From Nematostella vectensis (lineage: Eukaryota > Cnidaria > Anthozoa > Actiniaria > Edwardsiidae): a stretch of DNA of 60,000 bases. Made by a program: the position numbers and the translations under genes. The notes under the pieces are model-generated. The model was not told where the DNA came from, did not search any database, and was given only the letters and a program-made list of their open reading frames with translations. The stretch lies in the NCBI RefSeq assembly GCF_932526225.1, contig NC_064046.1:1738001-1798000 (forward strand). Direction: 5' to 3'. Of this stretch, positions 23,966 through 36,396 are shown one piece after another; the first letter of the stretch is position 1, and every line of letters begins with the position of its first letter.

Positions 23966-24353
23966 GTTACTCCCAAGCCGCTGTTAACCTGAATCTAGTT
24001 ACTATATTCATACATGAGAATACATGAGAAGAAAGCTAGAAGTCACTTTTCCCGGAAATAATGGATTTCGATACCCATAGACACACAGGGATCTCACAAA
24101 TTGGTCCAAGGTTGGTACTTCATGTAATCTATCAAGTATGTCATTATCATGTCATATACATATTTCTATCCTAACCTATCCTTACATTTCCATAGTGACC
24201 CATAGACATCACAGTTGCCATAACGTCTATTAATTATTTCTTAGTAGGAAATGTTAATTACCAGGAGTTTAAAGATGAGAAAGAAAGATATTTTGAGAAA
24301 TAGTACCAAGCGAAGTTATTTCTGAATTTCATAAGAATACAACTGTTATAACA

Positions 24354-24535
24354 TAGCCGTAGCAGGCCTCGAATTATTTGGGGAGGGGGGGGGAGCACGA
24401 GACAGAAACAGTAAGAAAACAATGGGGGCATAGCCACGCCCCTACAGGTCATTTCCTTATAATTTTTTTAAATATTGAGGGGGGGGGTGTGGACGTGCCC
24501 CCAGTGACCCCCCCCCTCCCATGCTACGGCCCTGT
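24354..24535. mobile_element. GCCGTAGCAGG-type inverted-repeat element, copy 1
   Basis: The ends are TAGCCGTAGCAGGCC and ATGCTACGGCCCTGTA. Internal landmarks are GGGGGCATAGCCACGCCCCT, GTCATTTCCTTATAATTTT, AAATATTG and GGACGTGCCCCCAGTG. Relatives in this window lie at 42331, 48161 and 55960. Confidence 0.75.
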
Positions 24536-24797
24536 ATAAATGCCTCAAAACATTTCGAGAACTGTAACTCTCCTCAGTACACCATTGTTAGGTGATAGGC
24601 CTCCATATCAAGTTTTATGCTCTATAAAATCCATCTTTTTCCCTTACATTCAAAGGCAACATACGAAATAAATGCCTCTTACGCTTATCATATGACATTT
24701 CGAAATATCTCAAATGAAATACAGATAGTCCTGCAAGGCAACATACAGAATGAATGCTGATTACGCCTGTTTTACACAACGATATGTTTACTCTTGT

Positions 24798-25785
24798 TAT
24801 ACTCAAGGCCACATACGAAATAAGTGTTGTTTATAATTGTCATAAACAAGGTCACATACGAAATAAGTGTTGTTTACGCCTGTCATAAACAAGGTCACAT
24901 ACGAAATAAATGCTGTTTATAATTGTCATAAACAAGGTCACATACGAAATAAATGCTGTTTACGCCTGTCATAAACAAGGTCACATACGAAATAAATGCT
25001 GTTTATAATTGTCATAAACAAGGTCACATACGAAATAAGTGTTGTTTACGCCTGTCATAAACAAGGTCACATACGAAATAAATGCTGTTTATAATTGTCA
25101 TAAACAAGGTCACATACGAAATAAATGCTGTTTATAATTGTCATAAACAAGGTCACATACGAAATAAGTGTTGTTTACGCCTGTCATAAACAAGGTCACA
25201 TACGAAATAAATGCTGTTTATAATTGTCATAAACAAGGTCACATACGAAATAAATGCTGTTTATAATTGTCATAAACAAGGTCACATACGAAATAAATGC
25301 TGTTTATAATTGTCATAAACAAGGTCACATACGAAATAAATGCTGTTTATAATTGTCATAAACAAGGTCACATACGAAATAAATACTGTTTATAATTGTC
25401 ATAAACAAGGTCACATACGAAATAAATGCTGTTTATAATTGTCATAAACAAGGTCACATACGAAATAAATGCTGTTTATAGTTGTCATAAACAAGGTCAC
25501 ATACGAAATAAATGCTGTTTATAGTTGTCATAAACAAGGTCACATACGAAATAAATGCTGTTTATAATTGTCATAAACAAGGTCACATACGAAATAAATG
25601 CTGTTTATAGTTGTCATAAACAAGGTCACATACGAAATAAATACTGTTTATAGTTGTCATAAACAAGGTCACATACGAAATAAATGCTGTTTATAGTTGT
25701 CATAAACAAGGTCACATACGAAATAAATACTGTTTATAGTTGTCATAAACAAGGTCACATACGAAATAAATACTGTCATAGATGA
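24798..25785. repeat. 43-bp tandem array, 22 regular copies
   Basis: CATAAACAAG recurs every 43 bases from 24841 to 25744 (21 exact steps), with degenerate copies back to about 24650. The unit contains AAGGTCACATACGAAATAA and GCTGTTTATAATTGTCATAA. Two unit subtypes (GTTTACGCCTGTC and GTTTATAATTGTC) alternate at the left. The array lies about 0.8 kb upstream of the beta-helix gene start codon. Confidence 0.95.
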
Positions 25786-28700
25786 AAATTAACACTATCT
25801 GCACCTAAGGGACTTCCGAAATATTTACATAACAAGTTGGTTTACATAACCTGGTCAGTGTTCACAACGGGTAATTGTTGTCTGTTTTTAGTCTGTTTTT
25901 AGCTATTAACGTCACCTAACAGGCTAGTAGCTAGGGCCGGACGCCTGTCTCGATCCATTTATCACAATCTTCTACTAATCACCATTGTTGCCTAGTATCC
26001 ATGTTTTGTTTTGAGCAAACCAAAGTCAAAATAGGCCTGGGGCGAATTGGCAGAAACGAACAGACCTACAATTATTCGAAGCAACTGAATCGTAGTATCC
26101 TGCAACTGCAATTGTATGTTGCGATCAACATTATATGAAGACGGTATTTTGCCTGAATGTTATAGAATATATATGGTCATTCGTAGGTGAAAAAGATGTC
26201 AAAATTTCAGAACACCCTTCACGAAAAAAGGCTTTTTTTAATTTGCAAAGGGATAGAAAATTTACATGAGGTTTAAATAGTCGTTTATTTCTTGACTGTC
26301 GCTTCCTAGGAATATCCTATTTTGGTAATTGTGTGTTTTAAAGATTCAGATGATTCTGAATCATTCTGAATCAGTATTGGATAAGGAATCAGCCATCTTG
26401 CGAAAAAAAGACCTGCAATAGAGGACCAAATATCATATCGTCTATATTGCTTGGTTGCATTTACCTTATCAAGAAAATCATCCAGAGACTATTTTTTATT
26501 ATATTTATTATATACTTTTATATTATCCATATTCCAAATGTTGAATCTAACATTTATATGTTCCTATATTTATCCTACATCTAGCACGATAACCAAACTA
26601 CGGCTATATTGTTTATCTAGCCAATCACAACATTTGCCTTATATAGCATCAGGACTTTGCATTTTCTGTGAGATTTTGTAGGTTCCACTATCAATGTTTA
26701 CGCTGAAGCATCCTTTAAAGTAGGCTGGTCTACCGCGTTTGATTGACAGGCAAAGCTTTCAGAGCGAGCAAGTGCAAAATGCAAAGCACATTAACATACT
26801 CAGGTGCAGTGGAGAAGATCGGAAGCTTTTAGATCAGATTTATAGTTGACAGGGGGTGGGTTTTGCATCTCACAAGACTACAAGCCATTACGGGCGAATC
26901 AAAACGCCGATATTATATTTGAAAACTCAAGCGTGAACATAGGATTACAGACATTATTAATTGTATTTAAGGAATGGCCTCTTCTTATAAAAAGTCGCTG
27001 ATACGCGAGAAACTTCAAGCACGGTAAGCAGAGCTTTTTCGATACGTAATTTCGTCTTAACATCTCTCTTCCCCATCGCTAACAGCGGGAGATTAGTTTG
27101 TTTGTAGAAGAAGTCGGGATTCTTCAGAGAATGAACATCAATTTATAATTATAACAAATGTAAACAGCGGGAGATGGTATTAGAAATAATACGCCTCTAT
27201 TGTGTTGTTGAGGTGCCAAATGTACACATAAGCTCGTTTTTAAAACGGGTATGACGACTGGAAAATAGCCCTCGCCGCTTTCCGGTGAAACGTTCGCTTT
27301 GATACTAGAAAGCAAATCTTAATTTGCAAACGAAGCACATGCTAATACGACGTACACATAATCCTATCTGCTTATTTTATTGCTATAAAGATTTCATTCA
27401 GAGGCTAAAATGAAGTGTTTTTAAGTATATATATTTCCATATATTTCTTATCACTCCTGAAATACGCAAATTAGCGTTCACGTTTTCGATAGGATAAAAT
27501 TTCCTGAAAATTGACAGGAATTTATTTTGCTAGGTTGATTTTTTTCCTATTCGAATCGGTGGTGCCATTTTCGCCATTACATGTGGAAATGCAATATTTG
27601 GCTATGCATGTTATCTCATTCTGATGATGCTTTATCAGACTGCGAGCATGGCCTGGAGCCTTCAAAACCTAGTTGCTTCCGATCTGTACAAAAAGGCGTC
27701 ACTGACAATTGTGTGTTTTTGCTTTGGCTGCAGTGTCAAATGCAACAAAAAAGGCGGGAACTTTTCGCGCCTAATTTCTTGTGGTTGAAACGCGATACAT
27801 AGAATTCAGATTTTTAATACATCAGGCAAACAAAGTTGACACTAAAGAAATGACATACGCCAGGCTAGGGAGACTGGACGCCGGGAAATTCAAAGCTGTT
27901 GAAATATTTTAGTTGCCTTAGCTGACTTTAAAAGCTTTTCCTTTAACAAACATCCTAGAATTATCTTTTTTCTTTTGATTCTCGGGTTTACTTTCTTTCT
28001 ATTTATGTATCAAATACAATGTGGTACATTAATTAATTATTCAAATAATTGCATAGTGAAAAATACAAACATTTTAATCCAAAACCCTGTCCCTTTATCC
28101 TTTGACAAGCCACTTTTCTTTTTTCCACATCTAGAATTAAAACCAATCAGTTTTGGTTTTCACTTTCGGAAAATAATTTACTTGTAGCAGCTTTACTTAA
28201 TGTTCTATTCAGTAGTTTCTCTCAATTTAGTTGCCATTATTGCAGACGACAATTTACCCGGATCTCGCGTGTGCAGATAAAGACTATGTTTTTCAAATGG
28301 TGGTTGGGAACAAAATAGCGTTATTATCTCCTAAAACCCCGGATCTCGTTAACGCTACAAAACTAACCACACAACAAAGGCATCAAACGACCTTTGCTTT
28401 TCTTTTCTCCGGGCCAATATTACGGTATCTATATAACTAAAAGGCAATATCTACAGTAATATATGCACATAAATATAAGAGATATTGGCTCAGTTGCGCG
28501 TGTATAGAAGTGCTCAGAGACAAGAGAAGTTTTGTCTAAGTATGCATGCCTTTTTAATGTGTTCATATCTCTCTGGGTTTTACTTACAAAAGATAACCAT
28601 CGCAGTGCTTTTACTAAAAGCATAAGCTGAGGTTTTCCGCTGCTTTTTTTTTCTTCTGGAAAATAAATGGAAAGCGTCATTTTGTGAATGAATCGAGGAA

Positions 28701-31700
28701 TAAAGGCAAGTGCTCGGCTACGACGCAAACCATGCGCTCTTCACCATGTCAATCACAACTAACTGTAACAAGACATTAGCTGTCAGGAAGTTTGGCTAGG
28801 GATAATCAAGGACTTCAGACCATTTGCGTAATGGTACTCTCGTATCACTAGTGTGTGCGCCACCATAGACGGATTGTATTAAAATGCGATCGATAAATCT
28901 CAGAGATGCGCGCCCGACGAATATACACAGAATTTCGCGTCTACTTTAAACTGTCCTATCCAGTGACGTCATTCTAATCACTAAATGACAGCAAGAAGAG
29001 CATGTCAAAGTTGGGTCCAATCGACTCTGCCAAGGGTACTTAGCCCCTCACGCTAGTACTCCGGCACTGAGCTCTGAATCAAAGTAGTATTCCTTTGAGC
29101 GAGCTTTCGAAGCTTTCGCATTCACCCGAACGAATCCACCACTCGCGTGAGCGAGCTTCTTGGGTTTTCTTCCTTGGCTACTGTGAGTATTTGAGTAACA
29201 CTGTTCTCAATGCATGCTTGCTAGAAGGGTTGTTTGACTCGCTGAAGCGCTCGTGTTTGTGCGTCGAAGTTTTTACGGTTTGATTCTCGTGAAAAGGTCC
29301 CTCAGGCGATGGCAGAGGTTAGAGTCCTTTTAGTGCAGTCTTACTGCCGAAGACAGTAATGGTAGAGGGTCTGGGGAGAAATAGGAAGGGGAGGAGAAAT
29401 GAGTTGGGTTGGTTTCCATTTGTGGAACAATATTTGCCTATTTATAGCGACAAACAAAGACAACAACACTAGACATTTTGGAAAATACCGAGTATTGCTC
29501 TTTTTTTCGTATCAGTTTTGTCTCTTTTTTAAAGTAATTCGAGTTAAAATTTTGTTTTTTATATAATCCAGGAAACATAAAAAGTTAATTACTGAGTAAA
29601 TGAACCAGAATTAAGTTGTCTGAGCCTCATCCCCCAAATACATGGCTGTTTATAATAGCAAGAAACGCGAGTAGGTCGTTCTTTATCCCGTAATGCTCCA
29701 TAAAGTCACAATGTCTGGAAGCGAGAAACCCTAAAAAGGGGATTTAATCGCCTCGCCTTCTATTAATTCCTCTAATTAAGCAAGCACTTTGAGAGCGTGG
29801 AAGTAGAACGCGTCTATAGGAACCCACTTAGGCGGGGAAACATTTGTTGTTTTGTTTGATGTTTTCACTAACAGAAGCCATTCTACTCCGCCCAAATTCA
29901 ACACTCTCGACTGATATATCCGCCCATATGGATAAGATAACAGCGTCTTTTCCAAACTCGGGGTGGGCACACAGAAGAGAGCCAACACAGAGCGCGGCTG
30001 CATCATCGAGTGGAGTAATTAGCCACTTTGTTAGTTCCGCAATACGTCAAGTAATCGTTCTTCTCCCAGCCTCAGCCACCAGCAAACGTCCTCATATGTA
30101 ACATATTAAAGCCGAGGGAAGCGATAGCATTGTGATGGCAAACGCCAAGCAAAGAACCGACATTTTAATGCGTTTACATTCTGCGCGCCCCCTAACGAGT
30201 TTCCCAGTCTTCTTTTGTGTTTACACTGTGTTTCTCACAGTATTTTTGTCGCTTAAGACGGTTTTCAGTGACGATCACCTTCAGGCAATGGGCTCTTATT
30301 TGATTGTGTGGTCTCAGCAAGATCATAATGGCTTCACGGCACTGGTACATGTGGAATTTATTTTCTTTTTTCAAATATACGCAGCAATCAGGCGCTCAAT
30401 TTTCTCAGTAAAAATGAAACCGCTCGACCAAATATTCACCTCTATTTCTGCTCGTTTTTACTTTTTCAAGTAAAACAAGGGCTTTTTGGAATGAATCAAA
30501 ATTACTTTGAACGGGAGTAGATTGTTAAAAAGAAATCTTTGATGGGATTCCCACAAAGAGTTTATTGCTTAGTTCAAGCTGTTTCAGTGACGAAGTCGTA
30601 TAGGGCTTTCTGAGACAATCCCATTCGACTACTAGTACTCAGCCGACTATAGACGAAATCTTTTGTTGACAGCGTAGGGGGCGGGTAATTCGTACACTAC
30701 AAAGTTTTACACTACAAATTTGTACACTACAAAGGTCGTTCACAAGTTTCACCGCTCGCATCTCCACGTGATGACGTGATTTTTTTCTACTCGTTGAGTG
30801 CCCAAACTTAAATACTATCTTAAAATCCGTGTATATTTATCAAAAATAATCTTCTAAGCCAACTTTATCAATGGCACGGCACGTTAGCTAAAACACTCAA
30901 AGTTCATGGAATTCATAGTTCAGAAAATCGGAAACCAAAGTTGAAAATGAGAATATCATCTGCCGTTGGATATTGTAAACATAGGATATGAATGGGGAGT
31001 TTGACGATGAGCTAAATAGGAATGACGCAGATAGCATGAAGGAGGTATTGTTAAGTTATCGTAATTCTTTACCATCAAGCCTAATCCGTGGCAGCTAAGA
31101 CCGGCACTTAGACGGCGTAAGCTACTTAAAACCCCGTGACTTGGGCACTGAGTACAAGCAGCTGTGGGTAATGGACGGCCAACTACTATTCTTAGTATAG
31201 CGCGCGCACTATCACTCGCGGTGAAATGACGGGGATGAAGCAAGCGCGTACGGGATACTGGTCTTTACTGCTGGACGTTAATCACTAGATTAGCGAAGAT
31301 TTTCTGGACAATTTCGATGGCACCATGGACATCACCTCTCTTGAGTCGAAACGCCTAGCATTCCAATCCAGCTAACTAAAAGCCAGCACTTGAAACATAA
31401 AGGACTTGTGATTCCACTTGAGGTTAGTAAAGCGATGACTCTCTGTTTATTTGCTTCTTGGTTTTCCCACTGACAGGGGAATACTACAAGTATGCAACGT
31501 TTTGCAGCCAGCCCTGAAGTGTGTTTGCTCTGAAGGGGGACATGTTTGCGGTTCGGATCGGTTTTAATGCCAAAATGGTTTTCGTGCGGTTGATAGAAGT
31601 TCGAGTTTGGAGCGCGGATGGAATCTAAGGCATACGATACTCCAACTGATCCTAACAACAACAATAACAGCGCGTTTTAATTGGTGCGCAACAGTCAGAA

Positions 31701-34700
31701 TCAGGGTAAACTCAAGGGCAAGGTATAAAGAGACGACGGCTCGGGTTAGGGGCATGTTTTCCTTTAGTTTGCAACTTAAACAGTGCGAAGGTAAATACTG
31801 ATGAAGCGATTAGTCAGTTCATTAACATTCAGTGCATAGCGAAGCGTCAGTCGGAAAGTCGTTTTTCTAGCAATAGCCCTGACCGAGTGGCTGTAATCCA
31901 CACCGATGATCACTTCTAAATGACTCGTCTTTTCTAATTTCAGCGACAGATTAGGTTACGCGCATAAGCTGCGCGCGGAATCATCGGTGTTGTTGTGTTG
32001 TTTTGAAGGCGTTTACTACAGCGCGCTATTAAGCTCTACAAACTCACGAGCGCAATATCAGCGGGTATTGTTTCGGCCCCGAGACGCGCAAATGAGAGTG
32101 ATTAGGTGAAGAAAGACGTTGCACGTCTATAAATGAGTACGTTAATCTTATATGCTAATTTAATCAATTCGAGCACCGGTGCTAGTCAAAAGGTTCCTAT
32201 GCTGTCAAGAATCTAATCACCACATCAGCTCGACCGAACTGAAAGTACGAGCTGTGTTATTAAGGCGCTCAGTCTAGGCTCAGCCAGGGTGTTAGCGTGA
32301 ATGGTAGGCCCACATAAGTACTTTGATTGGTAATGCACTCAGGCATGGTTTTATTGGAGTATCAAGGCTCATTGTCACCAAGAGGGGAGGGGACAGGAAG
32401 AACCACAATAGTTGACCCTTAGGGCCTGCCTAACATACATTAAACGGCTCCAACCAACTAGATGACTTAAAGCTTTCTCACCGGGACATTATTAGCTTAC
32501 TAGGAGCTTAACAACACGACTTAAATACGACGCACTCCCCTTGAACACTCATCTCACACAGTGAGATTTACATGGGCAATTACTCTTCCAGCACCGCCGA
32601 CTGTGAGCGCTGAAGGGGCACACGAGGGTCTGACTACATCAACGCGAGGATCAGAGCGATTGTGAGTCATGAACTTGTTAGGGCTTCGCTCTGCATGCTG
32701 GTGCATTTGGATCACATTAATAGGTGCGTATATCAGTGCTAGGACTCAGCACAGCTTCTTGCTAATTTGTCGTGCGTTTCGGAAACTGATAACATCTAAG
32801 AGGAACTGATAATTCTATTTCTTGTAGTGGTTGATCTAGCGCCCGGAGCAAGTTCCTCGTGCAGGCAGATTGTCCGCCATATTACACATTACCGCGGTAT
32901 ACGCTCACAAATTCGACCAGACGTGTCCGGTATCTGGACCTCCTCTAGGTGAGCAGAATTGGACAGTTCTATAATTCGTGTGCACACGCTTTCATACAAT
33001 AGCGCACACTTGTTGTTATTGTATGCAACAGCACGAATGCTGACCACACTGTAAGCCCATATCGTAAAGAAGTCCATTAAGGCTTTCAAATTGAGGTAAA
33101 AGCTACGCTCAAGATTGACAATAATACTCGTGAGGTTTTGCGAGCGATGTAATCCACAAGGCTGAGTGGTTTCTAAGCTCAGCGCAGACGACGAAATTAC
33201 TTGCTTATCTCTCACCGCAATAAGCCCAGTTGAAACAAACTTAATTATTTTCACCATATGACATATAACACAGTGTTTAGACTATAACCGGCAACTAAAT
33301 GTCCCAAGTAATTAAAACCATGCGCCTTATCCTTTACAAAGCGGGGTGTTTTGTGTAATTGATTACAAACCATAGAACGCACCTACAAGCGTGAAATTTC
33401 TCACCCCGCTTAATGTCCCCAAATCCTTGTAATGAGGTGTGAAAACCTTTTAATGGGCCAGTATAAGGCTGCCGGAATACCTCTAGTGCACACATGCATC
33501 CGATCGCTAGCTTTTGATTTGGGAAAAGGGCCTTGAATGTACCTATACCGGAGTCGGATTCGTAAAGGGAAAAGCTGCGGCCGTTTATGCTATTGTGCTA
33601 TAGGTTACTGGAGGTCATTAAGCATCACCAAAAGTAATTACATTATCAAAATGCTAAAGCCGTCGCCGTCATAGTTAACGGGGTTGTTTTTATGATTCTG
33701 TAAGCAAGTACGTGCCTCTTTCGTGAATCGCTTGATTTCTACTTAGTTAGCGAGATATACATAGTACTCAACACATTCTTGAGTTTCACGACGCCACTGG
33801 TTCTTGAACTGTCGGCCGAAGATCACGAATACAAATTACTGTCTAGCTATGAATTTGCAAAACACTCTAAACGCCGAGTAAACTAAACAACGCAGCCTGA
33901 AAAATCGATTAACCGCCAAAAAATCCGGCGCTTTTAAATCAATTACTGCCCTAGCGAGGCACAAAAGATCTCTGTGAAAAAATGACGGCTTAGATGATCC
34001 TAAGCGATCAAGCAGTTTATCTTTTGATAGTAAAATTAGTGTGATTATGGATTAGTCTTATTTAGCCGCAAGAAAATGAAGTTTATCATCAGATAAAGAC
34101 GTTACACATAGAGTATTTATCCAGGCTTTGTGGGATTGTTCTACATTCAGACATGCCTGTGGTTGACATTCCAATCTTGAGATGTCGGAACTGGTCTCTC
34201 GTTATTATAAAACTCAAGTGCTTGGTCGAGTTCTCAGTGAAAACACTGATTGTGTTTCTACGAAGAGGCGTTGCTCTTATACGCCAACTTATCCAACTAC
34301 ATTCCTAACTTCTAGACAGGTCAAGTTAAATCCATTTGTAAACAAGTTTTTTTACGTCATGTCTTTCTCTTTCGTTGCGAATGTCAAAAGGAGAAAAGTG
34401 CTGGAAGATTCTTGATGGAGAAAGCGAGTTTTCATTCTATTAAACCGAGATAATTAAATGTTTTTATTTTAATTAATATTGTCTTTAATGGATAAAGATA
34501 TCATCTTTAATATGCAAACAATTATTTTATAGGATATCGTTTAAAACGTATTAAAATATAAACACTGTCGCCGAGTTATTTTTGCTGTTGTATGCTTCTG
34601 CCATAGACTTAAAGACCTAATTTAGTTGCTGGATAAAACAACCTAAAAACGCGTACCCTTGATATGTAATGTCACAGCTACATATCTAGAATTACCGATA

Positions 34701-34803
34701 CTCCCGAAACCCTTGATCAAAAGCAAAGTATTTCAAAAGGTCAAGGGCCCCTTCCTTTGGCTAAACACATTTTTATGAACACTGTTTTGTTGTAGTCTTC
34801 ATT
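25786..34803. other. 9-kb stretch without a recognisable gene
   Basis: Frames here are below 125 codons and show no family resemblance. Three short copies of TACACTACAAA lie at 30692-30740. Bases ~28900-33900 are less AT-rich and have few simple repeats, compatible with regulatory sequence or 5' exons of the APCDD1 gene that I could not identify. Confidence 0.5.
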
Positions 34804-34810
34804 ACTAGGA

Positions 34811-35045
34811 TCGCCCCATGACAGGTAATCCGGAATCCGGAATCCATGAAAAAATGAGATATGGGATCCGGAATCCATGAAAAAATGAGATATGGAATCC
34901 GGAATCCATGAAAAAATGAGATATGGAATCCGGAATCCATGCTGCTGGGATCCGGAATCCACGAGAAAAAACCCACATGGAATCCGGAATCCAAACACTA
35001 GGATCCGGAATCCAGAACCCTATTGGAGAACCTGTCATGGGGCGA
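34811..35045. mobile_element. 235-bp inverted-repeat element with 7-bp target duplication and internal 31-bp repeats
   Basis: The ends are TCGCCCCATGACAGGT and ACCTGTCATGGGGCGA, perfect 16-base inverted repeats. The flanks are ACTAGGA at 34804-34810 and again at 35046-35052. Inside, AATCCATGAAAAAATGAG recurs at 34841, 34872 and 34903 (period 31, with a fourth start at 34934), and GGATCCGGAATCC boxes continue to 35012. Confidence 0.9.
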
Positions 35046-35052
35046 ACTAGGA

Positions 35053-35889
35053 GGCTAAAGGGAAGGAGTAAGATCCGGAGAGAAGGGAAATTCGGGCTAA
35101 ACGTCTTCCTTTGACGTGTTCGCACCTCGTCTAGCGCGGGATCTAGTTCACCGGGCAAGACTGTTTTGCATGATTTCTCTACGCTGCTATGACTCCTCAC
35201 TTAACTACATTTTTTTAAAAGATGTTCTAAAGTTTTTTTTATTTCTCAAGTCAAAAGGCAAATTAACAGAATAAGAAGAGGGTATCATTAAGACTACGAA
35301 AGGGTGGGGGGGGGGGGGGGGAAGTTTCGCGGTTAGAGAAAGGTCAATACGTAGAGTGAGATTGATCGAGTTGTACGCCCATGGGGGAAGTTTGATATTC
35401 TAGAAGCCTTGAACCAGAATGCCGATGGCATAAAGCCTGTTTAGAGCTTGTAGAGACGTACTTTCTAATGACAAAAAAAATCGGTTTATTACTTATAAGC
35501 GTTCTCCATGACGGTACTAGCCCTCATCTGTAAAAGAAAATACATAAAAATAGAAAAAATAGACGTAAAAGAAACGTTCAAAACAATGTTCCCTAAGTAA
35601 CTGTGATCAAGATATATAGTGCCTTTAAAGAACCCTTCGTGTTGTTTTCTATACTTTTAGCTGTTTAGATTTACATAGGGTGAGGGGAGGGGGCGAGGGG
35701 GGGGGGGTAGCTCCACCCTACCCCCTTTCCCTCCTACCCCTCTGTCTTGACGACCCTTTTCGAGTTTTTATGAAATTTGTTATAGAGATGTTTTAGTTTA
35801 TTGTTGCCGTGAGCCTGAGTGGGTAGAAAATTCGGTTTTTCCCCTTCTACGCTATAAGAGGAAAAGAGATTTTCGACAAATAGTCAAAC
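35053..35889. other. No gene recognised; two poly-G tracts
   Basis: Runs of G at ~35305-35321 and ~35690-35708. No coding resemblance. Confidence 0.6.
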
Positions 35890-36396
35890 CAAGAGACCAT
35901 GATGTAAGAGAACGAATCCCCCGTATTAGGGTATGTTCCAATGATGACGTCCGTGAAAACTATTTTTAGAACAAGCATTATTTTTAGATACGTCTCTGAT
36001 TGGTTAGCGCTCACGTTTCCTAGCAACAAGAGTTTTACGCGCGATCACATCTTGAGCAATGTGATCCGGCAAAGATGTTTATTTATATAACTTTTAGATA
36101 ACTGAACATTAGATAACTTAACAGATAACAGGACACCACCCCATGAGTAGCATTGTGATCATGAGCCTTGAAGAGAAGCTAAAAGGATAAAAACAGGTAG
36201 CGAACGAAGTAAAGAAGTGCAGAGGGAAAAAATTTGGTGTAGTGAAATTGTACTAGCTCGTGGTGCCCATAACCAAATATGGCGCGACGAACCATGTATG
36301 GATGCTATGATTGACAAGCTCGCGCAATCTAAAAATAGCTTTCTTGGACGGTATCATGGGCCACGGGGATTCGTTCTCTTATATCATGGTCTCTTG
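35890..36396. mobile_element. 507-bp inverted-repeat element, CAAGAGACCATGAT ends, copy 1
   Basis: Both ends read inward as CAAGAGACCATGATGTAAGA or CAAGAGACCATGATATAAGA, followed by GAACGAATCCCC. The element is flanked by GTCAAAC at 35883-35889 and 36397-36403. The interior matches the element at 49401-49904 closely at both ends. Short shared frames in the right half do not resemble a transposase. Confidence 0.9.

Noticed and set aside
24798-25785. CRISPR-like array (43-bp repeats)
   Set aside because: No variable spacers between repeats, only two alternating subtypes.
30132-30473. Plus-strand frame with a hydrophobic stretch (FFCVYTVFLTVFLSLK)
   Set aside because: Considered as the APCDD1 signal exon. 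No donor in the needed phase and no similarity to the expected N-terminal domain.
32889-33257. 122-codon minus-strand frame
   Set aside because: Has an ATG but no family resemblance, domain or supporting context; treated as chance.
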